DNA from: Chloroflexota bacterium
Lineage (GTDB): Bacteria > Chloroflexota > Anaerolineae > UBA4142
NCBI GenBank assembly: GCA_016219275.1
Contig: JACRBM010000058.1
Span: 1-64,000 of the forward strand
DNA: 64,000 bases
Direction of reading: 5' to 3'
The notes beneath the pieces are model-generated. The model was given only the letters and a program-made list of their open reading frames with translations. It searched no databases and was not told where the DNA came from. Position 1 is the first letter of the stretch, and the number at the start of each line of letters is the position of its first letter. This document shows, piece by piece, positions 51,781-60,512 of this stretch. Position numbers and translations under genes: made by a program.

Positions 51781-53013
51781 ATGAGTTTGTATCCACTTAA
51801 TCGCCAGCATTTATATATCGCAATTGGAATTGGGCTAGTTGCATTATCTGTTCGATTCGCTATTGTCGCGTTTTACCCCGCATCATCTTTGGCGGGCGGT
51901 GATCCGGTTGCCTTTTGGAGTTTTGCGCAGGGTATCGCTTCGGGGCAAGGATTCCACTCGACTGTCGAACCTTGGTTGGCAGATCGTCCGCCACTCTATT
52001 CGTATTTCGTGGCGGGAGTCGTTTTGGTATTTGGAGAAAACCGCTTGATGGTCTTTGTTTTGCAAGCCATCATCGGAGCGATAGCAGCGTCTTGCTTTTA
52101 CCTTGTCACTGTGCGAATTATGGGAACATGGCGTGGTTATTTTGCTGGAATCTTGTTCGCGCTTTTTCCCCACTTTTTGCTTTTTACGAAACAAATTCTG
52201 ACAGAGACGATCTATATTCCTTTGATTGTATTTCTCTTGGCATCCTTGATCTTGCCTAACTCGTTCCGTTCACTTTTCGTCTGGTTAAGCGCCGGTATTC
52301 TGATTGGATTGCTTGCGCTTGTTCGTCGCGAGGCGATGCTTCCCGTACTAGTCATATTCGTTTGCGTCGCCTGGTTGCGCTTGGGTGTAGATCGCCAGCG
52401 ATTTACAATTGCCATGCTGGTTACGGTCTTGATAGCTGGCTTGACCGTATTGCCCTGGCTCATACGTAACCAGATTGTTTTGGGTTCTCCTGTGCTCAGT
52501 AGCAGTAGCGGATACAATTTTCTTGTAGGTAATAATCCGAACGCACATGGTTCCTATACGCCGGTTCCTTCTAATTGGGCGAGCGAGTTTATCGGTTTGG
52601 GTGAATTGGAACGTGATCGCAAGGCATGGGAGTTGTCTACCGGTTGGATCAGAAACAGTCCAATTGCCTTTCTTCAATTATTGCCTGCGAAGGTAGGTGC
52701 ACTCTGGGGACCAGCGTACAACCCGGTGCTTGACGGGAGCGACCTTATCTTAATCCCGTTCTACATGCTCGGATTCATTCGCTTGTTCAAACATCGCGCG
52801 GGGTGGCGAATAGTTGTCTCAATTGCCGTGCCGCTCATTCTCTGCAATCTATTGATCGGTTTGGTTTTTGTCGGTGGTTGGCGTTACCGATTGGCTATCT
52901 ATCCTGGGCTTTTGATGTTAGCCGCGTATGGAATACCTGAGCGATGGCTTGCCGAAGCCAAATTGGTCTTGTCCGCGTTTGTTGGCGTTCGGCGATCAGC
53001 CAAGATTGCCTGA
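51781..53013 (+). CDS. GT39/ArnT-like membrane glycosyltransferase
   Basis: A 410-residue GT-C-type membrane protein with about ten hydrophobic segments. The first outer loop is SSLAGGDPVAFWSFAQGIASGQGFHSTVEPWLADRPPLYSYFVAGVVLVFG, with the acidic Asp and RPPLYS motif typical of this group. A later NPNAHGSYTPVPSNWASEF loop also fits. Such enzymes transfer sugars from a polyprenyl phosphate carrier on the outer face. No C-terminal beta module is present, unlike the 23-34 kb proteins. Its TGA overlaps the next ATG (TGATG). Confidence 0.82.
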   Translation: MSLYPLNRQHLYIAIGIGLVALSVRFAIVAFYPASSLAGGDPVAFWSFAQGIASGQGFHSTVEPWLADRPPLYSYFVAGVVLVFGENRLMVFVLQAIIGAIAASCFYLVTVRIMGTWRGYFAGILFALFPHFLLFTKQILTETIYIPLIVFLLASLILPNSFRSLFVWLSAGILIGLLALVRREAMLPVLVIFVCVAWLRLGVDRQRFTIAMLVTVLIAGLTVLPWLIRNQIVLGSPVLSSSSGYNFLVGNNPNAHGSYTPVPSNWASEFIGLGELERDRKAWELSTGWIRNSPIAFLQLLPAKVGALWGPAYNPVLDGSDLILIPFYMLGFIRLFKHRAGWRIVVSIAVPLILCNLLIGLVFVGGWRYRLAIYPGLLMLAAYGIPERWLAEAKLVLSAFVGVRRSAKIA

Positions 53014-53780
53014 TGGGGTATTCTCCCTTGTGGTCGTGGCTTGCGCGTCGTCGCCTTCGCATCTTGATGTACCACAGTATCTCCGATGCCCCGCGCGACC
53101 GCTGGGCGGTTTGTCCCGAAATGTTTGCGGCGCAGATGCAGTATCTATCCGAATCGCGGTACCATGTCATTCCATTGGCAGAAGCGGTTCGTTTGTTACG
53201 GACGAACGGCGATTTACACCGCAAGATTGTGCTGACCTTCGATGATGGCTTGCGCGATTTTCTCACGAACGCCGCGCCGATTCTACGCAATCACAATTAC
53301 CCCGCAACGCTTTTTATCGTGACGGGCTACTCGGGAAAAACGGCGCAGTGGAGTTCGGTGGACAAGACACAGCGTCTGTTGTCGGCGGATGAATTGTGCG
53401 CAATCAAGGCTATGGGTTTTGTGCTGGGTAGCCATACCGTGACGCATCCCGATCTCACTTCGCTTGATGACACGGGTTTGGAGCGTGAACTGTTTGAATC
53501 GCGCGACCAAATCGCATCCTTCGGTGAAACCTTTATCCCGTTTGCGTATCCCGGTGGCGCATTTACACGTCGTGAGCGTGATGCCGTTGAACGCGCGGGG
53601 TATGATTGTGCAGTGATCGTTGGTGGGCGATGGGGCAACGGTTCTGAAACGGATTGCTATTTGCTTAGACGCGAACCAATGATGGCATCGGATACGTTAA
53701 GTTGGTTCACCAGGCGTGTGTGTGGGTTTTACGAATGGTATTATCTTTGGGCGCAAGTGCGGGGAATCCAAACGCGATGA
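53013..53780 (+). CDS. polysaccharide deacetylase (NodB-like)
   Basis: A 255-residue NodB-fold, metal-dependent carbohydrate esterase 4 family member. Motif 1 is KIVLTFDDGLRDF (catalytic Asp and metal Asp), motif 2 is VLGSHTVTHPDL (metal-binding His pair), motif 3 is FIPFAYPGGAF. It would remove N- or O-acetyl groups from the glycan. No signal peptide is seen, so it may act in the cytoplasm on an intermediate, or through a hydrophobic N-terminus (WSWLARRRLRILMYHSI). It starts inside the previous stop codon and overlaps the next gene by ATGA. Confidence 0.9.
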   Translation: MGYSPLWSWLARRRLRILMYHSISDAPRDRWAVCPEMFAAQMQYLSESRYHVIPLAEAVRLLRTNGDLHRKIVLTFDDGLRDFLTNAAPILRNHNYPATLFIVTGYSGKTAQWSSVDKTQRLLSADELCAIKAMGFVLGSHTVTHPDLTSLDDTGLERELFESRDQIASFGETFIPFAYPGGAFTRRERDAVERAGYDCAVIVGGRWGNGSETDCYLLRREPMMASDTLSWFTRRVCGFYEWYYLWAQVRGIQTR

Positions 53781-54697
53781 CGACTTGTTCGGTCTTGATC
53801 TGTACTTATAATCGCCCAGAGATGTTGGCGCGATGTCTGACCGCGTTGATTGAACGTACGGATGAAAAGCCTGACCAAATTGTTGTGGTGAATGGCGGCG
53901 ACAGGCGTTCTGATATTGTTGTGGAAAATTATATAGGTAAACAGGGCGCACAAGTAGAACTAGTAAAGGCGGAAAACAAAAATCTTGCCGCCAATCGAAA
54001 TGTTGGATTGCCATACTGCATAGGTGACATCATTGCCATGACTGATGATGATGCCGAAGTATTTCCTGACTGGGTGACTCGAATAAAGCAAGTTCATTGT
54101 GAACATCCTGAAGCAGGGGCTGTGGGCGGACCGGTAATTGGAGTAAATTCAGAATCAATTATTGGACGCATTTCGGACCGTGTGACTTTTTCTTCTTCTC
54201 CGAAGGCAAGCATAGTTCGCACATTACCTGGTGTGAATGTATCATACAAAAAGAAAGTGATCGCATTAGTTGGGCTGCAAGATGAAATGTTTTATCTCAA
54301 TTGTGGTGAAGATGTGGATTACAATTGGCGCGTCAAAAAACTTGGATACGAGGTCTATTATGACCCTACGATCCGTGTCTTTCACCAGCACCGCGCAACT
54401 CTGAAAGCATTCCTCAGACAACATTACAACTATGGACGCTCCTATTATCTGGTGCGTAACAAATGGCCCGAAATGTATTGCGTCTATCCGCACAAGCTTC
54501 AGCGTCCCAAGGATTTTCTCAAGGCAATCAATTTTGTTGTGGCAATGTTCTACGAGCCATTTCAGTACGCGGTGAAGATGGAGCGCGTGGCGGATAAGGT
54601 GTTGGCGATGCCAGTTCTTTTGCTCAATGGTCTAGGTTGGCGCGGGGGAATGATAAGACAAAAACTGAGTACTCGAAAGGTTGAGCAAGCAAACTAA
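53777..54697 (+). CDS. GT2-family glycosyltransferase
   Basis: A 306-residue GT-A enzyme: TCSVLICTYNRPEMLARCLTALIER, NLAANRNVGLPYCIGDIIAMTDDDAEVFPDW with the DDD metal site, then GGPVIGVNSE and NCGEDVDYNWRVKKLGYEVYYDPTIRVFHQHRAT with the ED catalytic pair. These are diagnostic of GT2 rhamnosyl/glucosyl-type enzymes. It starts within the stop of the deacetylase and ends with TAATG overlapping the next start. Confidence 0.92.
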   Translation: MTTCSVLICTYNRPEMLARCLTALIERTDEKPDQIVVVNGGDRRSDIVVENYIGKQGAQVELVKAENKNLAANRNVGLPYCIGDIIAMTDDDAEVFPDWVTRIKQVHCEHPEAGAVGGPVIGVNSESIIGRISDRVTFSSSPKASIVRTLPGVNVSYKKKVIALVGLQDEMFYLNCGEDVDYNWRVKKLGYEVYYDPTIRVFHQHRATLKAFLRQHYNYGRSYYLVRNKWPEMYCVYPHKLQRPKDFLKAINFVVAMFYEPFQYAVKMERVADKVLAMPVLLLNGLGWRGGMIRQKLSTRKVEQAN

Positions 54698-55305
54698 TGA
54701 TGAAGAAACGATTTACCGAAGAGGTCGAAACCTATACTGTTCTTATTTTGCAACTGGACGAATACAAAGGATCGGCGCGTAATCTTCCTAATGGATTTGA
54801 GATACTCTCTTTTGAAAAACATGATTTGGTACGAGCGCAAGAAAAAAGAATTCTCCAGGAACTCTTTGATGACTGGGCGATCCCTTATTGCGGCAAGTTG
54901 CGTGGCTGGCGCGTGGACTCGCCGGTTTTTGTGGTGCAGGGCAATCGCCTAGTCGGTGGGGTGTATCTTTGTGTCGGCAATGAGTTTGATGAGGACTCGC
55001 AACAGGGTCAGTTGCATTATGCCTTTATGGATCCCGCTTTCCGTGGGCAAGGTATTTACAGCGTGATTTTTGGCGGGGCGGTGAAGTGCGCTCGGGTGTG
55101 GGGATTGCGAACGCTGTACCTCAATTCCGATAGATATATGCTACCAGAAGTTTATCTGCGCTGGGGTGCTAAACCCTACAAGGTGATCTCAAAAACATCG
55201 CGTTGGTCTCAGAATCGAATTTTGAGGCCGGTTCGCCCATACCTGCGAGCGTTAGGGCGTCAACTTCGTCTAGTGGCACAGTGGATCAAACCACCCTGTG
55301 CATGA
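54697..55305 (+). CDS. GNAT-family N-acetyltransferase
   Basis: A 202-residue protein whose middle reads PVFVVQGNRLVGGVYLCVGNEFDED...QLHYAFMDPAFRGQGIYSVIFGGAVKCARVWGLRTLYLNSDRYMLPEVYLRWGAKPY. The FRGQGIYSVIF segment is the acetyl-CoA loop (R/QxxGxG/A) of GNAT enzymes, and YLNSD...YLRWGAKP matches the usual GNAT end. In this setting it probably acylates an amino sugar made by the aminotransferase. Start overlaps the previous stop. Two ATGs are adjacent. Confidence 0.8.
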   Translation: MMKKRFTEEVETYTVLILQLDEYKGSARNLPNGFEILSFEKHDLVRAQEKRILQELFDDWAIPYCGKLRGWRVDSPVFVVQGNRLVGGVYLCVGNEFDEDSQQGQLHYAFMDPAFRGQGIYSVIFGGAVKCARVWGLRTLYLNSDRYMLPEVYLRWGAKPYKVISKTSRWSQNRILRPVRPYLRALGRQLRLVAQWIKPPCA

Positions 55306-55342
55306 GTGTTGAATTTGCGACCGCAACGTAAATGAGAAATGA

Positions 55343-56752
55343 ATGTCTTCTTTGATTGATTCTCTTCGCCCTACGGCATGGTCGAGATTTTTGCTCGTTG
55401 GTTTTGCTTTGATCATTGCTGTTATGCTTGGTGCCCTGGTGGCGATCTGGGGTATAGGTACGCGCGAGTTAGTTATCTTTACCTTGGTCGTGCTTACCGT
55501 AATTGTTGTCGCAATTCCCAGTGACCGTATCTTGCGTTTGGGATTTGCGCTCTGGATATTCACTTTTGGGTTTGGTTGGCGGACAATATACCTCGCCCCT
55601 AATTTAACGATTCATCCTTCTGAGGTCCTTGCTGTTCTCTTGTTCTTTGCGATTGCCCTTCAGTCTCTTGTCTACCACCAGAAGGTGGATTTTTCTATCC
55701 CACCGGTCATGTTGCTCCTTGTCGCATGGAGTGTTATCGGAATTGTCGTTGGGGTGATGCGGGGTAATCCGATAGATGTCGTGCTCCACGAGTTCAAGAT
55801 CTTTTTTGTTGCGATCCCGTCTTATTATGTGGTCAAGCATCTCATTGCCAGCCGTCGCGATTGGGAGCGTGCTATCCTTTTAAGCATCCTGGTGGCTGTG
55901 TATATCAGCGGCTTAGGGTTGATGGACGTGTTCGCCCCAGACTTGACTAAACGTCTTCAAGGTGAATCCGTAGAGACGATTCGCACTACCATCACTGGGT
56001 TTGATCGCGCGGGTTTCCTTTTCTACGGGCATGTCGCAGCGGGACTTGTCGTGTTTACTTTCTTCGGTGTGACTGTGCGTCAGTTGGTGGCGGTGCGCTC
56101 TAATGGATGGATACGATTGATTTGGGGGAGCGCCCTGATGGCTGATCTTTTCGCAATGTATCTTAGCGGGTTTCGCGGGTTGTGGTACGCTATGGTTGTT
56201 TTCCTTATAGCGTATGCCTTTGTTCAAAAACGTTCGTGGGTTTTATTGGTGCTTGCCGCATTGGCGATTCCTTTTCTTCCCTCTGCGTTTATGCAGCGGT
56301 TTGAATCTCTTTATAACCTGCAATATGCGGATTCCAGTCAGTTCAAGCGAATTGATCGTGTGACCGCGGCTTTCGATCTGCTGAAAGAGAATCCCCTTTT
56401 AGGTGTAGGATGGGGTGGAAGTGGCTATGTCCACAGTGACCTGATTCAGATTGGCGCAAACCTGGGTATCTTGGGGCTAGGACTGTTTTCGTTGTGGATA
56501 GTGCATCTCATCTGGCGAATGTTCCAATTGACCCGCCAGTCTGGGTGGATTGGAGAATCTGCGAGTGGGTTGTTTGCGACATTTTGTGGGTTAGCCGTAA
56601 TTTTCGCCGGAGAAGGAGTGATTGTATGGGCGCAGTTGACAGTGCCGATATGGTTCTTGTTTGCGATGGGCTACAAGTTGGATGAATTGGCGCGCAGTTC
56701 TGTCACGCCGAATTTTGGTGGTACCCTTGTTGCGAAACAGGTAAATCTTTGA
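55343..56752 (+). CDS. O-antigen ligase/polymerase-like membrane protein (Wzy/WaaL family)
   Basis: A 469-residue protein with about 12 membrane segments. A large outer loop and the late segment ENPLLGVGWGGSGYVHSDLIQIGANLGILGLGLFSLWIVHLIW match the Wzy_C/WaaL signature, with the Arg-rich loop around FRGLWYAM. Such proteins join lipid-linked glycans to acceptors or polymerise repeat units. In a cluster that also has an ABC exporter, a ligase role is more natural, but a polymerase cannot be excluded. Its TGA overlaps the TTG start of the next gene. Confidence 0.88.
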   Translation: MSSLIDSLRPTAWSRFLLVGFALIIAVMLGALVAIWGIGTRELVIFTLVVLTVIVVAIPSDRILRLGFALWIFTFGFGWRTIYLAPNLTIHPSEVLAVLLFFAIALQSLVYHQKVDFSIPPVMLLLVAWSVIGIVVGVMRGNPIDVVLHEFKIFFVAIPSYYVVKHLIASRRDWERAILLSILVAVYISGLGLMDVFAPDLTKRLQGESVETIRTTITGFDRAGFLFYGHVAAGLVVFTFFGVTVRQLVAVRSNGWIRLIWGSALMADLFAMYLSGFRGLWYAMVVFLIAYAFVQKRSWVLLVLAALAIPFLPSAFMQRFESLYNLQYADSSQFKRIDRVTAAFDLLKENPLLGVGWGGSGYVHSDLIQIGANLGILGLGLFSLWIVHLIWRMFQLTRQSGWIGESASGLFATFCGLAVIFAGEGVIVWAQLTVPIWFLFAMGYKLDELARSSVTPNFGGTLVAKQVNL

Positions 56753-57525
56753 GCGAGATTCCCGTGTCGCTTTCCGTCTTGCTTCCAACATACAACAATG
56801 AAGCGATCATCCGCAATTGCCTCGAATCGGTGAGATGGGCAGACGAAATCCTGGTTGTAGATTCTTTCAGCACGGACCGCACGTTGGAAATCTGTCGTGA
56901 GTACGGCGCACGCATCATTCAACACGAGTACCTTCAATCGGCGAAACAAAAAAATTGGGCGATTCCGCAATGCGCGCACGAATGGGTCTTGCAAGTGGAT
57001 ACCGACGAGCAATTTGAAGAAGGAGCGCAGGCAGAGATTCACCAGGTCATTGCGAATGTCAAGCCGGATGTCCATGCTTTTCAGTTTCCGCGCAAGAATT
57101 TTATCATGGGGCAATGGCTTCAAATTTCAAATCTGTATCCTGACTATCAGATTCGGTTGTTTCGGCGTGACATAGGACGATTTGAAGACAAAGAAGTGCA
57201 TGCCCATGTCCAAGTGCCAGGACGAGTTGGGATGTTGCGGTGCCACATCCTTCATTTTGGTATGCCGACCATTAGTAAGCAATTGGGAAACATTGATCGT
57301 TATAGTCGCTACCAAGCGGACGAACTCAAAAAGCGCGGCAAACGATTTCACTGGTATCATTTGCTCTTGCGTCCTTTCGCCGTGTGTGTGTACTACTATG
57401 TGTGGAAGCGGGGTTTTATCGCCGGGAACCGCGGCTTGCTGATCGCGGCGATCAACATGACGTTTGACTTTTATGCTCACGCCAAGTTGTGGGAGTTGGA
57501 ACAACCAAAGGATTCCATCCGATGA
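56749..57525 (+). CDS. GT2-family glycosyltransferase, WaaE/KdtX-like, copy 1
   Basis: A 258-residue GT-A enzyme. LSVLLPTYNNEAIIRNCLESVRWADEILVVDSFSTDRTLEICREYGARIIQHEYLQSAKQKNWAIPQCAHEWVLQVDTDEQF contains the nucleotide-sugar Asp and the DTDE metal site, the style of lipopolysaccharide core WaaE enzymes. LRLFRRDIGRFEDKEVHAHVQV and PTISKQLGNIDRYSRYQADELKKRGKRFHW follow. The start is a TTG that overlaps the previous stop codon; a GTG at 56764 is an alternative. The next gene is a close paralog. Confidence 0.9.
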   Translation: MSEIPVSLSVLLPTYNNEAIIRNCLESVRWADEILVVDSFSTDRTLEICREYGARIIQHEYLQSAKQKNWAIPQCAHEWVLQVDTDEQFEEGAQAEIHQVIANVKPDVHAFQFPRKNFIMGQWLQISNLYPDYQIRLFRRDIGRFEDKEVHAHVQVPGRVGMLRCHILHFGMPTISKQLGNIDRYSRYQADELKKRGKRFHWYHLLLRPFAVCVYYYVWKRGFIAGNRGLLIAAINMTFDFYAHAKLWELEQPKDSIR

Positions 57526-58301
57526 GTAATCGGCAAAAACTTTCGGTTCTACTGCCCACCTTTAATAACCAAGACCTAATCCGGGATTGCCTTGAATCGG
57601 TCATGTGGGCGGATGAAATCTTGGTCGTAGATTCGTTTAGCACGGACCGCACGCTCGACATCTGTCGTGAGTACGACGCGCGGATTATTCAGCACGAGTA
57701 TATTCAATCCGCAAAACAAAAAAATTGGGCGATCCCGCAATGCGCGCACGAATGGGTCTTGCAGGTGGATACCGACGAGCGATTTGAGCTGGGATTGCGC
57801 GAGGAAATCGAATCCATTTTGGTTGATCCGTCGCCCGGTGTGGATGGCTATCGCATACCGTTTAAGCATCACATCCTTGACCAGTGGGTGAGTGTGGCGG
57901 GGTTATATCCCGAATATCATTTGCGCTTGTTTCGGCGCAATGTCGCGCGCTTCGAGGACAAAGAAGTGCATGCTCATATCCAAGTGCCAGGACGAGTTGA
58001 GACGTTGCGCGGTCATATTCTCCACTTTGGAATGCCGACGATCAGCAAACAACTCGGCAACATTGACCGCTATAGCCGCTACCAAGCTGATGAAATGAAA
58101 AAGCGCGACAAACGGTTTCGCTGGCATCACTTGGTGGTGCGTCCTTTCACTGTGTTTGCGTATTACTATGTGTGGAAACGTGGCTTTTCGGCTGGTTATC
58201 GGGGCGTGCTGATCGCGGCAATCAATACGACCTTTGATTTTTTCGCGCACGCCAAGTTATGGGAACTCGAAACGATGGGTTTGGACGCCAGCCCCAAGTG
58301 A
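57522..58301 (+). CDS. GT2-family glycosyltransferase, WaaE/KdtX-like, copy 2
   Basis: A 259-residue paralog of the preceding gene, with about 70 percent identity by eye. Large blocks are identical (for example KQKNWAIPQCAHEWVLQVDTDE, HILHFGMPTISKQLGNIDRY and RYQADE), while residues about 85-135 differ strongly (FELGLREEIESILVDPSPGVDGYRIPFKHHILDQWVSVAGLYPEY). Its ATG overlaps the previous stop. The pattern is a tandem duplication followed by divergence of the central, probably acceptor-binding part. Confidence 0.9.
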   Translation: MSNRQKLSVLLPTFNNQDLIRDCLESVMWADEILVVDSFSTDRTLDICREYDARIIQHEYIQSAKQKNWAIPQCAHEWVLQVDTDERFELGLREEIESILVDPSPGVDGYRIPFKHHILDQWVSVAGLYPEYHLRLFRRNVARFEDKEVHAHIQVPGRVETLRGHILHFGMPTISKQLGNIDRYSRYQADEMKKRDKRFRWHHLVVRPFTVFAYYYVWKRGFSAGYRGVLIAAINTTFDFFAHAKLWELETMGLDASPK

Positions 58302-59524
58302 GAGAAATTGCTTTGGTCGAAGTAACGTCGCAGATGAGTGGCGTCGAATTTAGCACCTTGTATCTGGCACAGTCTCTTGACCGAACGCGTTGGATGCCGC
58401 TGGTCATTTGCCCCGAAGAGGGTGATCTCCCCAATCGCTGCCGCGCAGTGGGGATTCCGGTTTCGATTGTTCCACGCACTCACTTTTTCTCTACCGGTTT
58501 GCGTCTTGGCGGTCACGTCGTCCCCAATCCGTTTGCGGTGATGTTGAATGGTATCGCGGTGATGGTTAGCGCATTGCATCTGACTCGGTTTCTCTATTCC
58601 CGTCGCCCGGCACTGATTGTGACGAAAGGATTGCTTGCTCATTTCTACGGTGGCTTGGCGGCGCGTTGGGCAAAAATTCCCTGTGTCTGGCACGTACAAG
58701 ATCGGATCTCGGACCACGCGGGTCCTTTGTTTCCCTGGATATCAAGTCTTGGTGCGCGCTGGTTGGCGCGCGCAAGTATTGCCGACGCCGATAGCATCGC
58801 ACGGCAACTTGGCGCATTTGTTCCTTCAGATCGAATCACTGTGATTTGGAATGGGGTGGATACTTGCGAGTTCTCGCCATCTGTTGACGGTTCGCGCGTT
58901 CGCGCAGAATGGCAAGCCAGTGCGGATGATCTATTAATTGGCGTGATCGGTCGTTTGGTTTTTTGGAAGGGTCAACATATTTTAATTCGCGCGTTTGCAC
59001 GGATTGCTGAACAGTTTCCGCAAGTGCGTGTGGTCATTGTTGGGTCACCGCTCTTTGATACCGATGTCTATGCCGAGCATCTGAAAACAGAAACGCGGCA
59101 GTTGGGCTTGGATCATCGCGTCATTTTTGCCGGCTTTCGACCGGATTTGCCGCAGGTATTGGCGGCGCTCGACCTGGTCGTGCATACGGCATTGGAAAAA
59201 GATTCTAGCCCGCTCGCGGTTGTCTCTGCGATGGCTGCCGGCAAGCCGATTGTCTGCACGCGCGTGGATGGGACCGAAGAATTGTTTGACGAGGGTGTAG
59301 ATGGATTCCTGGTTCCGCCGGGAGATGTAGATGCGCTTGCGGAGAAGCTGGTGATTCTGTTGCAAGACAAAGAATCACGACGGCGTTTGGGGCAGGCGGC
59401 GCGCGCAAAAGCCGAACGTGAATTGAGCATTGAGCAATTCACGCACAAGTGCGAACAAGTTTTCGCCCACGCGCTTGCCAATCAGAAATCGAAAATCCTT
59501 GCCCTGAGCAAAGTCGAAGGGTGA
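58298..59524 (+). CDS. GT4-family glycosyltransferase
   Basis: A 408-residue GT-B enzyme: ALVEVTSQMSGVEFSTLYLAQSLDRTRWMPLVICPEEGDLPNRCRAVGIPV at the front, CVWHVQDRISDHAGP, VIWNGVDTCEFSPSV, IGVIGRLVFWKGQHILIRAFARI and TALEKDSSPLAVVSAMAAGKPIVCTRVDGTEEL in the donor half. The start is the GTG at 58298 that overlaps the stop of the previous gene (GTGA). The last residues, SKILALSKVEG, are translated from a CCCTGAGCAAAGTCGAAGGG repeat, so the native C-terminus has been extended by repeat DNA. Confidence 0.88.
   Translation: MREIALVEVTSQMSGVEFSTLYLAQSLDRTRWMPLVICPEEGDLPNRCRAVGIPVSIVPRTHFFSTGLRLGGHVVPNPFAVMLNGIAVMVSALHLTRFLYSRRPALIVTKGLLAHFYGGLAARWAKIPCVWHVQDRISDHAGPLFPWISSLGARWLARASIADADSIARQLGAFVPSDRITVIWNGVDTCEFSPSVDGSRVRAEWQASADDLLIGVIGRLVFWKGQHILIRAFARIAEQFPQVRVVIVGSPLFDTDVYAEHLKTETRQLGLDHRVIFAGFRPDLPQVLAALDLVVHTALEKDSSPLAVVSAMAAGKPIVCTRVDGTEELFDEGVDGFLVPPGDVDALAEKLVILLQDKESRRRLGQAARAKAERELSIEQFTHKCEQVFAHALANQKSKILALSKVEG
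59502..59521. repeat. CCCTGAGCAAAGTCGAAGGG repeat at a gene junction
   Basis: This 20-base sequence is a form of the dispersed repeat CCCTGAGCxxxGTCGAAGGG. It encodes the last residues of one glycosyltransferase, and its final G forms the first base of the GTG start of the next. Confidence 0.75.
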
Positions 59525-60507
59525 AATCAAAGATTCTCTTTGTTCACAATCACCCCGCCAAGTTCGTGCAGATGGACCTCACGCTCTTGCGCGAACGCTA
59601 TCAAATGCGCGAGTGGTATCAGAAAACACGCATGGTCAATTTGTCGGCTCTGACAACGGCGATAATGCAGAGCGATCTTGTCTTTGGCTGGTTCGCGAGT
59701 TGGCACACATTTTTTCCAATGTTGATTGCGCGTGCTCTCAGGCATCCTTCCGTGTTAGTGGTGGGCGGGTACGATACGGCGAATCTACCAGAGATCGGAT
59801 ACGGCAGTCAGCGCGGCGGTTTCAAACGGTGGGTGTCGCGTCAAACAATGCAGTGGGCAACGCGGGTGGTTGCCTTCAGCGAATTCAGTCGTCAGGAGAC
59901 GATCCAGAACGCCGGTATTGCACCTAACAAGGTGACTCGGGCATATATAGGCGTTGAAGATCGAAAGTGCCCGTTCCGGCAAAAAGAGCAAATGGTCATC
60001 ACGGCAGGCAACGTAGATCGCAGCAATCTGCAACGGAAGGGTTTGAAATCGTTCGTTCGTACAGCATCCCATTTCCCGGATATTCCTTTTGCCTTGGTTG
60101 GCGCGTGGCGAGATGACACGATTGATTATCTGCGATCCATCGCTTCGCCGAATGTCCAGTTCACGGGCTGGGTTAGCGCCCAGGCATTGGATGATTATTT
60201 TTCGCGCGCGCGCGTGTACGTTCAGACGTCGCGCCACGAAGGATTCGGGCTTGCGGTTGCGGAAGCGATGTTGCGTGAATGTGTGCCGGTGGTGACACGT
60301 GCCGGATCATTGCCCGAGGTCGTTGGCGATACAGGCGTTTATCTCGATTCGACAGAGCCAGCGGCAGTGGCACAGGGTATTCGCCAAGCGTTGGCGGATG
60401 ACGACACATTAGGCAAGCGTGGTCGCGAACGCATCTTGCGTGAATTTCCGTTAGAACGTCGGCGTGCTCAACTGTTTGCGCTTGTGGACAACCTGATCGC
60501 TAATTGA
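59521..60507 (+). CDS. GT4-family glycosyltransferase
   Basis: A 328-residue GT-B enzyme, somewhat short at the N-terminus. KILFVHNHPAKFVQMDLTLLRERYQMREWYQ, VVGGYDTANLPEIGYGS, VVAFSEFSRQETIQNAGIAPNKVTRAYIGVED, then RVYVQTSRHEGFGLAVAEAMLRECVPVVTRAGSLPEVVGDTG, the GT4 donor motif with both Glu residues. Start is the GTG at 59521, inside the previous stop region; the longer upstream frame is not needed. Confidence 0.87.
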   Translation: MKSKILFVHNHPAKFVQMDLTLLRERYQMREWYQKTRMVNLSALTTAIMQSDLVFGWFASWHTFFPMLIARALRHPSVLVVGGYDTANLPEIGYGSQRGGFKRWVSRQTMQWATRVVAFSEFSRQETIQNAGIAPNKVTRAYIGVEDRKCPFRQKEQMVITAGNVDRSNLQRKGLKSFVRTASHFPDIPFALVGAWRDDTIDYLRSIASPNVQFTGWVSAQALDDYFSRARVYVQTSRHEGFGLAVAEAMLRECVPVVTRAGSLPEVVGDTGVYLDSTEPAAVAQGIRQALADDDTLGKRGRERILREFPLERRRAQLFALVDNLIAN

Positions 60508-60512
60508 GAATT

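Noticed and set aside
48347-60507. integron or phage-type cassette
   Set aside because: The glycosyltransferase block has overlapping genes in one direction and no integrase, attachment site or recombination repeats of that kind.
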